In this document: positions 1 through 7,974 of the stretch, in pieces
Layout: each line of letters opens with the position of its first letter
How positions within the stretch are numbered: the stretch's first letter is position 1
From: Blastococcus saxobsidens DD2
Lineage (GTDB): Bacteria > Actinomycetota > Actinomycetes > Mycobacteriales > Geodermatophilaceae
Length of the DNA stretch: 64,000 bases
NCBI RefSeq assembly: GCF_000284015.1
Contig: NC_016943.1
Span: 971,541 to 1,035,540 of the forward strand
Direction of reading: 5' to 3'
Translations under genes and position numbers: made by a program
Notes under the pieces: generated by a model
The model's database searches: none
Seen by the model: only the letters and a program-made list of their open reading frames with translations
What the model was told of the DNA's origin: nothing

Positions 1-707
1 AGGGGGGTGCGGGCGAACCGGGTCCAGTTGGGTGCCTGGGTGCCGCCGGAGGCGAACGTGCCGACGACGATGGTGACCGCGGTGGCCAGCGGCATCGTGG
101 TGGCCGGCTCGATGTCGGCGAGCCCGCCCCAGCCGCCGACCTCGTCCAGCGATCGCCAGGTGACCCAGCCGGCCAGCACCAGCATCAGCGGCACCGAGAC
201 CACCGACAGCGCGTACATGCCCTTGTAGCCGTAGTACGCGGTGACACCCATCAGGGCACCGCCGACGATCATGAGCGCGATCTCGGTGGCCCGGCCCTCC
301 CACTCCAGGGCGCTGGCGGTGAGCCCGGCCAGCGTGGCGACGGTGACGCCGTACCAGCCGACCTGCGTACCGCCGAGCAGCAGCGAGGCGAGCTTGGCGC
401 CGCGGCGGCCCAGGGCGTAGCGGCACATCATCACGGTGGTCAGGCCGGTGCGCGCCCCGATGCCGCCGATGACGGCGACGTAGACGCCCAGCACGGCGCT
501 GCCCAGCAGCAGCACCCAGATTAGCGACGTGACGTCGAAGGCGGCGCCGATCTGGGCGCCGGCCAGCATGGTGGGGGTGAAGAAGGTGAAGCCGAGCAGC
601 ACGATCGCCAGCGAGAACAGCGACCGGCGGGCGTGCTGGGGAACCGGGTCGATCGGGTAGTCCGGGTCGACGGCGGCGGGGGCGTCCTCGGGACGGACGG
701 TGCTCAT
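1..707 (-). CDS. codB: Cytosine/purine permease, NCS1 family (3' part lies outside the window)
   Basis: The reverse strand reads as an open frame from an ATG at 707 to the window edge, about 235 codons. It begins MSTVRPEDAPAAVDADYPIDPVP and then carries successive hydrophobic segments (SLFSLAIVLLGFTFFTPTML, WVLLLGSAVLGVYVAVIGGI and others) with the conserved early stretch G-x-R-T-G-L of nucleobase:cation symporters. Such proteins import cytosine or related bases with a proton or sodium ion. The start overlaps the stop of the upstream deaminase gene by ATGA, so the two are translationally coupled as a cytosine salvage pair. The substrate is inferred mainly from that neighbour. The C-terminal half cannot be checked here. 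Confidence 0.85.
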   Translation of the reverse strand, partial: MSTVRPEDAPAAVDPDYPIDPVPQHARRSLFSLAIVLLGFTFFTPTMLAGAQIGAAFDVTSLIWVLLLGSAVLGVYVAVIGGIGARTGLTTVMMCRYALGRRGAKLASLLLGGTQVGWYGVTVATLAGLTASALEWEGRATEIALMIVGGALMGVTAYYGYKGMYALSVVSVPLMLVLAGWVTWRSLDEVGGWGGLADIEPATTMPLATAVTIVVGTFASGGTQAPNWTRFARTP

Positions 708-1204
708 CGGGTCTCCTGACCGGCCGGGGCGGGAGCGTCGTCGTCCTCGCCTATGTCCTCGTTCCACAGCGCCGGTCTCGCGGCGATGAAGTCGGTCATC
801 AGCTGCACGCACCCCGGGTCGTCGAGCACCAGCACCTCGACGCCGTGCTCGGCCAGCCACTCGTGCCCGCCGGAGAAGGTGGTCGCCTCACCGACGACGA
901 GCCGGGTGATGCCGAACTGGCGTACCAGGCCGCTGCAGTACCAGCAGGGCGAGAGGGTGGTGACCATCGTGGTGCCCCGGTAGGAGGGCTGCCGGCCGGC
1001 GTTGCGGAAGGCGTCGGTCTCACCGTGCACGGACGGGTCGTCGTCCTGCACCCGGCGGTTGTGGCCCCGGCCCAGGACGGTGCCGTCGCGGCCGATGAGC
1101 GCGGCCCCGATCGGGATGCCTCCCTCGGCGAGCCCGGCCCGGGCCTCTTCCACCGCCACGGCCAGCCAGCTGCGTGCGGTCGTTTCGTCCAGCGGGGCTG
1201 TCAT
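704..1204 (-). CDS. Cytosine deaminase-like zinc hydrolase (small, fungal-type CDA fold)
   Basis: A 166-residue protein of the cytidine/deoxycytidylate deaminase fold. The zinc site is visible as HGETDAFRNAG (His ligand and catalytic Glu) followed about 30 residues later by PCWYC (two Cys ligands). The length and H-x-E plus P-C-x-x-C layout match the small yeast Fcy1-type cytosine deaminases rather than the large amidohydrolase CodA. It would convert cytosine to uracil and ammonia in the cytoplasm. The ATG at 1204 is chosen over the longer frame because GGAGAG sits just upstream. The stop overlaps the permease start by 4 bases, which supports cytosine as substrate; guanine or creatinine-type substrates are not excluded. 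Confidence 0.82.
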   Translation of the reverse strand: MTAPLDETTARSWLAVAVEEARAGLAEGGIPIGAALIGRDGTVLGRGHNRRVQDDDPSVHGETDAFRNAGRQPSYRGTTMVTTLSPCWYCSGLVRQFGITRLVVGEATTFSGGHEWLAEHGVEVLVLDDPGCVQLMTDFIAARPALWNEDIGEDDDAPAPAGQETR

Positions 1205-1435
1205 CGTCTCTCCAGGTCCGGGGCCGGTGTCTGCGCCGACCTTGGCCTTCACGCTGCCGCCTGTCCATCTCCGCGTGGTCACGGCCGTGTTACGGGTCGC
1301 AGTCCTCGCCCACCGGGGGTCCCGGGACGGCGCGGATCGGCCGCGCGGCGGAGGCGGGGATCGGCGGCTCGGCCGATGTGCCCGGACGGGCGGGCGCGGA
1401 ACCGTTCAGGCCCGTCCCCGGCCCCGGAGGTTCCC

Positions 1436-2059
1436 GTGCTCGACAGCCCGATCACCGCGCCCATCCCCGCCGGCGAGGGCGCTGCGCCCGGTCGTGCGGC
1501 CCGCACCGCCCGACGCTGGTCCCTGGTCGCGGCCCCGGTGCTCGCGGGCCTGCTCGCGGTCGCCGGCGCGGCCGCCGACCCGGCGGTGGACCTCGACGGC
1601 CGGCAGCTCTACCGGCTGTATGCGGACAACCCCGAGGCCCTGCAGTTCAAGTCGCTGAGCTATCACTTCTCCTACGCGTTCTGGGGCGTGGCGGCGTTGC
1701 TGCTGGCCTGGTCGGTCCGGGGCCGCGGCGCCTGGCCGGCCCACGGCGCGGTGCTGCTGGCCTCCCTGGGGGCCACCTCGCTGCCCGGCTTCCTGCTCGC
1801 CGACTTCTACGACTCCGGCATCGGCCAGGCCTTCGGCGTCGAGGGCAACGTGGCGGTCGAGGAGGCGATGAGCGGCATGTGGGCGCTGCAGGTCATGCGG
1901 ATCAGCGGCGTCGCCGACTTCCTGCTCTGCCTGCCGGTCGCCGCGCTGGCCGCCTGGCGTGGCGGGCTGGTGCCCTGGTGGGCACCGGTCGGGGTGGTCG
2001 CCGGCATCGGGGGCGGGTTCGTCGTCGTGGGCGCCAACGTCTCCGGTGCGCTGACATGA
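1436..2059 (+). CDS. Multi-pass membrane protein of unknown function, C-terminal frame probably broken
   Basis: GTG at 1436 follows GGAGG at 1426-1430. The 207-residue product has an N-terminal hydrophobic segment (SLVAAPVLAGLLAVAGAA), a short outside stretch (DGRQLYRLYADNPEALQF) and several further membrane helices, ending GANVSGALT. No family is recognised. In another frame, directly after the stop, the codons from 2056 to 2151 read MTVGFTVLSVALARSRGLRG, which looks like the missing last helix and basic tail. A small indel near 2050 would join them. The gene sits just before a two-component system, as do other small membrane proteins in this window, so a role as sensor accessory or regulated target is a guess. 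Confidence 0.6.
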   Translation: MLDSPITAPIPAGEGAAPGRAARTARRWSLVAAPVLAGLLAVAGAAADPAVDLDGRQLYRLYADNPEALQFKSLSYHFSYAFWGVAALLLAWSVRGRGAWPAHGAVLLASLGATSLPGFLLADFYDSGIGQAFGVEGNVAVEEAMSGMWALQVMRISGVADFLLCLPVAALAAWRGGLVPWWAPVGVVAGIGGGFVVVGANVSGALT

Positions 2060-2200
2060 CGGTGGGCTTCACGGTGCTGTCGGTGGCGCTCGCCCGCAGC
2101 CGGGGGCTCCGCGGGGCGCCGGGCTCCGTGGGCACCGCGGCCGGCTCCTGACGACGGCGGACCGCCCGTGCGCCCGCCGCCGGGACTACGTTCCGTGACC

Positions 2201-3186
2201 ATGGTCCGGGGACTGGCCGGGCGGCCGGCCATCGTCGATGCGCTGGTGGCCGGTGCGCTCGTCGCACTGGGCCTGGTGGAGGCGGCGACGACGCCGCTGG
2301 ACCGGCCGGCCTGGCTGCACGCCCTGCTGACCGTCGTGGTGATGGGGGCGGTGGCCTGGCGGCGGCGGTTCCCGCTGGCGGTGCTGGCCTTCGTCGTGGC
2401 CGGGGTGATGGTGATCGACGCCGACGGCCAGTTCGCCGTCTTCGCGGCCCTGGTCATCGTCTCCTTCACCGCCGGGACGGAGCTCGACCCGCCGCGCGCC
2501 TGGGTGGGGCTCGCCCTGGCCGTCGTCCCGTTCTGCATCGCCTTCGCGGTCACCGGCGGCGAGGTCAGCGACTTCGTCGCGGTGACCGTGCTCTACGGCG
2601 GCAGCTGGGTCGTGGGCCAGGCGGTGCGCGACCGGACGCGCCGGTCGCTCGAGGCGGCCGAGCGCGCCGACCGGGCCGAGCGCACCCGGAAGGAGGACGC
2701 CGCGCGGGCCGTCGCCGCGGAACGAGCCCGCATCGCCCGTGAACTGCACGACGGCGTCGCCCACTCGCTCAGCGTGATCGCCGTCCAGACCCAGGCCGTC
2801 CGCCGCCGGCTCGACCCCGCGCTGGGCCGGGAGATCGACGAGCTGCGCGCCGTCGAGGTGACGGCCCGGCAGGCCATGGCGGAGATGCGCCGGTTGTTCG
2901 GCGTCCTCCGCGCCGACGGCGAGCGGCCGGCGCTGGCGCCCCAGCCGGGGCTGGACCAGCTCGACCGGCTCGTCACCGACACCCGCGCCGGGACGCGGAA
3001 CTGGACGTGGAAGTCGTGGACACCGGCGGTACCGGGGCCGGCCTCTCGGACGGCGGCGGTCTGGGGCTGGTCGGGATGCGGGAGCGGGTGGCGCTCTACG
3101 GCGGGGTGCTGGAGGTGGGGCTCCAGCCCGGCGGTGGCTTCGCCGTCCGGGCCCGCCTGCCGTTCCGGGAAGGTGCCGCGGCATGA
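2201..3186 (+). pseudogene. NarL-type sensor histidine kinase with internal deletion and frameshift
   Basis: The first frame (ATG 2201; GTG 2168 also possible) encodes four to five membrane helices, a charged linker and the HisKA_3 box ARIARELHDGVAHS (His codon 2747-2749), and runs normally to LDRLVTDTRAG at about 2990. A typical kinase then has about 60-70 residues carrying the ATPase N-box ([14 protein letters not shown]). Here they are absent: the sequence jumps, in a -1 frame, to ELDVEVVDTG...GLGLVGMRERVALYGG and ends at TGA 3184-3186, overlapping the regulator ATG. The residual first frame runs on as Trp/Ser/Gly-rich nonsense. The product cannot bind ATP in the usual way, so the gene is called broken; assembly loss is an alternative. 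Confidence 0.75.
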
Positions 3187-3857
3187 CCGTGCGGGTGGTG
3201 GTCGCCGACGACCAGCCGATGGTGCGGGCCGGGTTGCGTTCGCTGCTCGAAAGGGAGGACGGCGTCGCCGTCGTGGGAGACGCCCGGGACGGCGAGGATG
3301 CGCTCACCTGCATCCGCCGCCTGGAGCCGGACGTGGTGCTCATGGACATCCGCATGCCGGTGCTGGACGGGCTGGCGGCCACCCGCCGGCTGGTGGCCGA
3401 CGGAGCCCGGACACGGGTGCTGGTGCTGACCACCTTCGACCTGGACGAGTACGTGTTCGACGCCCTGCGCGCCGGCGCGAGCGGCTTCCTGCTCAAGGAC
3501 GCCACCGCCGAGGAACTGCTCTCCGCGGTCCGGACGATCGCCGCAGGCGAGGCGGTCCTCGCGCCGTCGGTCACCCGCCGCGTGATCGAGGCGTTCGGGA
3601 CGGCCCCCAGGGCCGATCCCCGGCTGGCCGACCGGCTGGCCGTGCTGAGTCCGCGCGAGGTCGAGGTGCTGCGGCTCCTCGGCCGCGGCCGGGCGAACGC
3701 GGAGATCGCCCGCGACCTCGTCGTCAGCGACGCCACGGCGAAGACGCACGTGAGCAACGTCCTCACCAAGCTCGGGCTGCGCGACCGCGTCCAGGCGGTG
3801 ATCTTCGCCTGCGAGAGCGGCCTGCTCCGCACCGGCGAGGCAGCCGCCCCCGGCTGA
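3183..3857 (+). CDS. NarL/FixJ-family response regulator
   Basis: 224 residues. The receiver domain has acidic D9-D10, the phospho-acceptor D55 in LMDIRMP, Thr in LTTFD and the Lys of FLLKD. The C-terminal LuxR-type helix-turn-helix is LSPREVEVLRLLGRGRANAEIARDLVVSDATAKTHV, with the usual NVLTKLGLRDRVQAV ending. It is a DNA-binding transcription regulator, activated by phosphorylation. It overlaps the stop of the damaged kinase by 4 bases, so its own partner is probably non-functional; cross-talk from other kinases in the window or phosphorylation-independent action is possible. All key residues look intact. Confidence 0.9.
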   Translation: MTVRVVVADDQPMVRAGLRSLLEREDGVAVVGDARDGEDALTCIRRLEPDVVLMDIRMPVLDGLAATRRLVADGARTRVLVLTTFDLDEYVFDALRAGASGFLLKDATAEELLSAVRTIAAGEAVLAPSVTRRVIEAFGTAPRADPRLADRLAVLSPREVEVLRLLGRGRANAEIARDLVVSDATAKTHVSNVLTKLGLRDRVQAVIFACESGLLRTGEAAAPG

Positions 3858-3965
3858 CCGGCCGCGTCCCGCTCGCCGCTGGATCGATGTGCGCAACCTG
3901 CCCGACTCTGGTTCGTTGAGCGACAGGAGCGGGCGACACGGCGCGCTCCTGAGCCAGGAGGTCCC

Positions 3966-5000
3966 GTGCGCATCCGTCGATCCCGGCTGCTGGCGGCAGC
4001 AGCGGCGCTGTCCGTCTCGATCGGTGGTGGCGTCGCCACCGCGGCTCCGTCCACCGAGTCGCCGACCGGTGAGTTTGCACCGCTGGACCAGCACGGGCCG
4101 CGGCTGAGCGTCGACAAGGACCAACTCGACGCGTCCCTGGAGTGCAACGGTTCGCTGCGCGAGCTCACCCGCGACCCGGTCCTGCTCGTGCCGGGCACGA
4201 CCCTCACGCCGGAGGTCAACTTCGGGTGGAACTACATGCGGGCGTTCGACCAGCTGGGCCTGCGGTGGTGCGCGGTCACCCTGCCCTCCGACGCGACCGG
4301 TGACATCCAGGTCGCGGGGGAGTACGTGGTCCATGCGCTGCGCACCATGAGCAAGGAGTCGCGGCGGGACGTCGACGTCGTCGGGTACAGCCAGGGCGGC
4401 ATGGTGCCCCGCTGGGCGCTCCGGTACTGGCCGGACACCCGCGAGCTGGTCGACGACGTGATCGGGCTCAGCCCGTCCAACCACGGCACGGTCGTCGCCG
4501 ACGTGGCCTGTCAGGAGAGCTGCACACCCGCCAACCACCAGCAGGCCTCGCTGTCGCGGTTCATGCAGGCGCTGAACAGCGGGGCGGAGTCCTTTCCCGG
4601 CATCGACTACACCGTCGCGTACACGGCTACCGACGAAATCGTCGTCCCCAACACGCCGCCGAACGCGAGCTCCGCGCTGCGCACCGGGCAGGGCCGGATC
4701 GCGAACATCGCGCTGCAGGAAATCTGCCCGACCAACACCGCCGACCACTTCGCCATCGGCAGCTACGACCCCGTGGGCTACGCCATCGTCGTCGACGCGC
4801 TCGCGTACGACGGGCCCGCCGAGCGGAGCCGGATCCCGCTCACCGTCTGCGCGCAGCTGCACCAGCCGGGCGTGGATCCCGCCACCTTCGCGCAGGACTA
4901 CACCGCGATGGTGACCTACGCAGGGAGCAGCGAGGGCGACGCGGCGGACACCCCGCAGGAGCCGCCGCTCGCCCCGTACGTCTTCCCGCGACAGCCCTGA
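3966..5000 (+). CDS. Secreted lipase/esterase (alpha/beta hydrolase, CALB-like)
   Basis: GTG start at 3966 follows AGGAGG. The 344-residue product has a Sec signal peptide (MRIRRSRLLAAAAALSVSIG...ATAAPS). After it come an oxyanion region PVLLVPGTTLT, the nucleophile elbow GYSQGG, a likely acid in TATDEIV and a likely catalytic His in ADHFAIG. Cys residues in CQESC and elsewhere suggest disulfides, fitting an extracytoplasmic enzyme. The pattern resembles Candida antarctica lipase B-type actinobacterial lipases that hydrolyse acyl esters. It stands alone, with a strong convergent hairpin after the stop. The natural substrate cannot be told. Confidence 0.82.
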   Translation: MRIRRSRLLAAAAALSVSIGGGVATAAPSTESPTGEFAPLDQHGPRLSVDKDQLDASLECNGSLRELTRDPVLLVPGTTLTPEVNFGWNYMRAFDQLGLRWCAVTLPSDATGDIQVAGEYVVHALRTMSKESRRDVDVVGYSQGGMVPRWALRYWPDTRELVDDVIGLSPSNHGTVVADVACQESCTPANHQQASLSRFMQALNSGAESFPGIDYTVAYTATDEIVVPNTPPNASSALRTGQGRIANIALQEICPTNTADHFAIGSYDPVGYAIVVDALAYDGPAERSRIPLTVCAQLHQPGVDPATFAQDYTAMVTYAGSSEGDAADTPQEPPLAPYVFPRQP

Positions 5001-5014
5001 GGCGCTGCCACGGC

Positions 5015-5054
5015 CGAGCCGGGCAGCCGTCCGATCGGACGGCCGCCCGGCTCG
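5015..5054. terminator. Bidirectional terminator-type nested hairpin
   Basis: Outer arms 5015-5024 and 5045-5054 (CGAGCCGGGC / GCCCGGCTCG) pair perfectly, and between them 5027-5042 is itself a perfect 16-base palindrome (CCGTCCGATCGGACGG). It lies between the convergent lipase and 5062-5298 genes. There is no U-tract, as is common in high-GC actinobacteria. Confidence 0.6.
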
Positions 5055-5061
5055 CGGACCG

Positions 5062-5298
5062 TCAGCCGCCGCGCTCGACCTCCGCCTGGACGACGCCGCG
5101 CACCGCCCGCAGCAGCGCTTCGTCGGAGGCGTCCCCGCGGCCGAGTGCCTCGCGCGCCGGGTCGGGCAGCAGGTCGCCGTCGACCGTCTCCAGCCAGGCC
5201 ACGTCGCCATCCACCCGCCGGCCCACCTGCATGCCCTTCCCGTCCGGGCGGACCACGTACTCCTCGCTGTTCAGCTGGATCGTCATCTCGTCGCTCAT
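5062..5298 (-). CDS. Small protein of unknown function (78 residues)
   Basis: ATG at 5298; the product begins MSDEMTIQLNSEEYVVRPDGKGMQVGRRVDG and ends with an acidic, helical-looking stretch (DEALLRAVRGVVQAEVERGG). No signal peptide or membrane segment is seen and no family is recognised. Codon use is like its neighbours (GC-rich third positions) and G-rich sequence lies upstream in a suitable place for ribosome binding, so it is probably a real gene. It is divergent from cutA with about 70 bases between the two starts. Confidence 0.55.
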   Translation of the reverse strand: MSDEMTIQLNSEEYVVRPDGKGMQVGRRVDGDVAWLETVDGDLLPDPAREALGRGDASDEALLRAVRGVVQAEVERGG

Positions 5299-5369
5299 GC
5301 CCGCCCCCTACCCGCAGGACGGCCGGTTCCACGCAAGAGATCGGTGATCGGTCGGGGGAGGATCGACCC

Positions 5370-5696
5370 ATGGACGAGGAGTTCTGCGAGGTCGTCGTGA
5401 CCGCCGCCGACGGGGACTGGCTGGCCGGGTTCACCCGCACGCTGGTCGAGGAGCGGCTGGTCGCCTGCGGCCACCAGGTGACGCCGATCCGGTCGGTCTA
5501 CCGGTGGGACGGCGCGGTCCACGACGAGGCCGAGGCGCGGGTGGCCCTGCACACCCGCCGCTCGCTGGTCCCGGCAGTCGTGGCTCGCACCGAGGAGCTC
5601 CACCCGTACGAGGTGCCCTGCGTCATCGCGCTTCCGCTGGTCGGCGGCAACCCCGACTACCTGGCCTGGATCGCGGCGGAGACCAGGGCCGGCTGA
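5370..5696 (+). CDS. cutA: CutA divalent-ion tolerance protein
   Basis: 108 residues starting at ATG 5370 behind GGGGGAGGA. The sequence shows the CutA hallmarks: EVVVTAADGDWLAGFTRTLVEERLVACG near the N-terminus, Y-R-W in the centre (SVYRWDGAVHDEAEARV) and the ELHPYEVPCVIALPLVGGNPDYLAWI ending. CutA forms small trimeric ferredoxin-like proteins linked to copper/divalent cation tolerance; the biochemical role is still debated. It is not next to the copper cluster at the right end of the window. Length is normal for the family. Confidence 0.9.
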   Translation: MDEEFCEVVVTAADGDWLAGFTRTLVEERLVACGHQVTPIRSVYRWDGAVHDEAEARVALHTRRSLVPAVVARTEELHPYEVPCVIALPLVGGNPDYLAWIAAETRAG

Positions 5697-5765
5697 CCCC
5701 GGGGTGGCGCGGACTCATCCTGTGCGGGGAGTCTGGGCACCACCACACTGCGCCTCCCGTCACCC

Positions 5766-7634
5766 ATGCCGATGGAGGGCGAGAGGCGTCAGCGGGAGAC
5801 GTCCAGGGCCGGCGGGGGAGATGTGCACGGAAGACAGGGACGGGCCGAGCTGCCGTTCGACGGGCAGGACGGTGCAGCGGCCCGCGGCCGGGACGCCGAA
5901 CTGGTCGCCGCCGTCGTCGACGCGCTGCCCTCGCCCACCGTGGTGCTCGATCCGCAGGGCGTGATCGTGCTGGTCAACTCCGCCTGGGTGACCGACGGTC
6001 GCAAGCACGGGCAGGCCATCCGGCCGGGCGCCGACTACTTCGCCGAGGCGGTGAGCCTGGCCGACGACCCGGACGGCCGCACGCTCGTCGCCGAGCTGCG
6101 CGAGCTGATCGCCGGCGAGCGCTCGGAGATGTCGATCGACCGCTCGATGCCCAGTCCGTCCGGGACCGGGCGCCTCTGGTTCCACCTGCAGGGCACGCGG
6201 GTGGGGAGCGCCGGGCACGTCGTGGTGACGCACACCGACGTCACGGCGCGGGTGCTCGCCGAGCGGGCCTCCTCCTGGCAGGCGCGTCACGACCACCTCA
6301 CCGAGCTGCCCAACCGGGCGCACCTGCACGAGCTGATCAACCGCGAGCTGCACCGTCCGGACCACCCCGCCGTGTCGGTGCTGTTCCTGGACGTGGACGG
6401 CTTCAAGGACGTCAACGATTCCCTCGGACACGAGGTCGGTGACGAGCTGCTGCGCCAGATATCGGCCCGCCTGCTCGGGGCCACCCGGGCTCAGGACACC
6501 GTCGGCCGGCTGGGCGGCGACGAGTTCGTCGTCCTCTGTCGGGACTGCGACACCGACGGGGCGACGGCGTTGGCGGAGCGCTGCCAGGCCGCCTTCGCGG
6601 AGCCGTTCGAGCTCGGCGGCCGCAGCCTCACCCTCGGTGCGAGCATCGGCATCGCCGGCCGGGAGCGGCGCAGGGTCCGGTCGACCGAGCTGGTGCGCGA
6701 CGCCGACCTGGCGATGTACGCCGCCAAGGCCGCCGGGCGCGGCCGGGTGCGGGTGTTCAGCCCCGACCTGCGGGTCGCGGCCGAGACGAGGATGCAACTG
6801 GCCGCCGAGCTGCGCGACGCCATCGCCGGCGAGCAGCTGGTCCTGCACTACCAACCGATCGTGCACCTGTCGACCGGGGCCTGCACCGGGGTCGAGGCGC
6901 TGGTTCGCTGGCAGCACCCCGCGCGCGGGCTGCTGCCGCCGTCGGACTTCGTGCCGCTGGCCGCCCAGCACGACCTCATGGCACAGCTGACCTGCTGGGT
7001 GCTGCGCACCGCCACCGGCCAGGCCGCCGCCTGGGACGCCGCTGGGCTGTCACTGGTGATGAACGTGAACATCAGCGCCGAGCACTTCTCGGCCGGCACG
7101 CTCACCGACGACGTCGCGGCCGCGCTGGAGGCCTCCGGGCTGCCGCCCGAGCGCCTCGTCGTGGAGCTCACCGAGACCAGCGTGGCAGAGGACCCGACCA
7201 GCGCGGCGGCGCAGCTGGCCCGCCTGCGGGTGACCGGCGTCGAGGTGTCCATCGACGACTTCGGCTCCGGCTTCTCCTCGATCAGCCAGCTGGTCGCGCT
7301 GCCGGCCGGTCTCCTGAAGATCGACCGGAGCCTGGTCACCTGCGCCGCAGGCCGGGCCGGCCAGGCAGCCGCGGCCATCGAGGCCGTCGTCGGACTGGCC
7401 GACGCCTTCGGCATGCGCAGCCTCGCGGAAGGGGTCGAGACGGCAGAGCAGCTGGCGGTGGCCACGGCGCTGGGTTGTACCTTCGCCCAGGGCTTCCACA
7501 TCGCCCGCCCCATGCCGGCCGAGGACATCCCGGCGTGGATGGCGGCGCGCACCCGGGGAGCGGCCCCCCTGCCCCTGCTCACCGATGCGGCGTCGCTGTC
7601 CCGCGGCCTCGGCTCCGCGGTGGGGAGCGGCTGA
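5766..7634 (+). CDS. GGDEF-EAL (diguanylate cyclase/c-di-GMP phosphodiesterase) protein with PAS-like input
   Basis: 622 residues. Order: a short basic N-terminus; a PAS-like sensor region (about residues 40-165, VDALPSPTVVLDPQGVIVLVNSAWV...); a GGDEF domain (DHLTELPNR ... FLDVDGFKDVNDSLGH ... RLGGDEF); and an EAL domain (EALVRWQHP ... ELTETS ... IDDFGSGFSS ... LKIDRS ... EGVE). The signature residues of both catalytic domains are present, so it could make and break c-di-GMP; which activity dominates cannot be told. No membrane segment is visible, so it is likely cytoplasmic and controlled through the PAS-like part. The start could also be ATG 5772. No gene partner is evident. Confidence 0.88.
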   Translation: MPMEGERRQRETSRAGGGDVHGRQGRAELPFDGQDGAAARGRDAELVAAVVDALPSPTVVLDPQGVIVLVNSAWVTDGRKHGQAIRPGADYFAEAVSLADDPDGRTLVAELRELIAGERSEMSIDRSMPSPSGTGRLWFHLQGTRVGSAGHVVVTHTDVTARVLAERASSWQARHDHLTELPNRAHLHELINRELHRPDHPAVSVLFLDVDGFKDVNDSLGHEVGDELLRQISARLLGATRAQDTVGRLGGDEFVVLCRDCDTDGATALAERCQAAFAEPFELGGRSLTLGASIGIAGRERRRVRSTELVRDADLAMYAAKAAGRGRVRVFSPDLRVAAETRMQLAAELRDAIAGEQLVLHYQPIVHLSTGACTGVEALVRWQHPARGLLPPSDFVPLAAQHDLMAQLTCWVLRTATGQAAAWDAAGLSLVMNVNISAEHFSAGTLTDDVAAALEASGLPPERLVVELTETSVAEDPTSAAAQLARLRVTGVEVSIDDFGSGFSSISQLVALPAGLLKIDRSLVTCAAGRAGQAAAAIEAVVGLADAFGMRSLAEGVETAEQLAVATALGCTFAQGFHIARPMPAEDIPAWMAARTRGAAPLPLLTDAASLSRGLGSAVGSG

Positions 7635-7640
7635 CCGGGT

Positions 7641-7937
7641 TCAGCCGGGTTCGCCGCGGGCCTTGCGCCGGAGGATGACGGCGATGTCGACCAGGGCGAT
7701 CGCGCCCAGGACGAACAGGACGACGGCCGGCCAGGCGGGCACGTCGGCGGCCAGCCAGAGGAATCCGCCGCCCACGCAGACGACGAGACCGAACGCAGCC
7801 AGCACCAGCCGCAGGGTGAGTGCCGACCGGGCGGGGGGCGCGCCGCCCACCCCGGCCGTCGGGTCGTGGTGGTCGGGGAGGCCGCGTGCGTAGTCCTCCC
7901 GGGAACGGGGTCGTCGCGGTTCGCTCATGCCACGCAT
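7641..7937 (-). CDS. Small two-helix membrane protein, possibly DUF6343-like
   Basis: 98 residues from ATG 7937 (preceded by AAGGGG); ATG 7928 is an alternative. The N-terminal third is hydrophilic ([20 protein letters not shown]) and is followed by [52 protein letters not shown], two membrane helices, and a basic tail. The [14 protein letters not shown] motif recalls an actinobacterial family of unknown function (DUF6343); this assignment is from memory of the motif. It is divergent from prfB, and its coding region start overlaps the prfB promoter region. Confidence 0.65.
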   Translation of the reverse strand: MRGMSEPRRPRSREDYARGLPDHHDPTAGVGGAPPARSALTLRLVLAAFGLVVCVGGGFLWLAADVPAWPAVVLFVLGAIALVDIAVILRRKARGEPG

Positions 7938-7960
7938 GTCTACCCCTTCCCACGGCGCAC

Positions 7961-7966
7961 TACCCT
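7961..7966 (+). promoter_or_regulatory. -10 box (TACCCT) of prfB, leaderless
   Basis: TACCCT ends 8 bases before the GTG at 7975, so transcription would begin at or next to the start codon. No ribosome binding site is visible. Confidence 0.5.
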
Positions 7967-7974
7967 GGCTAGAC

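Noticed and set aside
845..1435. Upstream extension of the 1436 membrane protein
   Set aside because: It runs antisense through the deaminase gene; the GTG at 1436 has a good ribosome binding site.
2186..4219. Long reverse-strand frame across the regulator and lipase
   Set aside because: Composition is typical of GC-rich antisense shadow (Arg/Ser/Pro-rich) and it covers clearly coding genes on the other strand. Many similar long shadows exist across the window.
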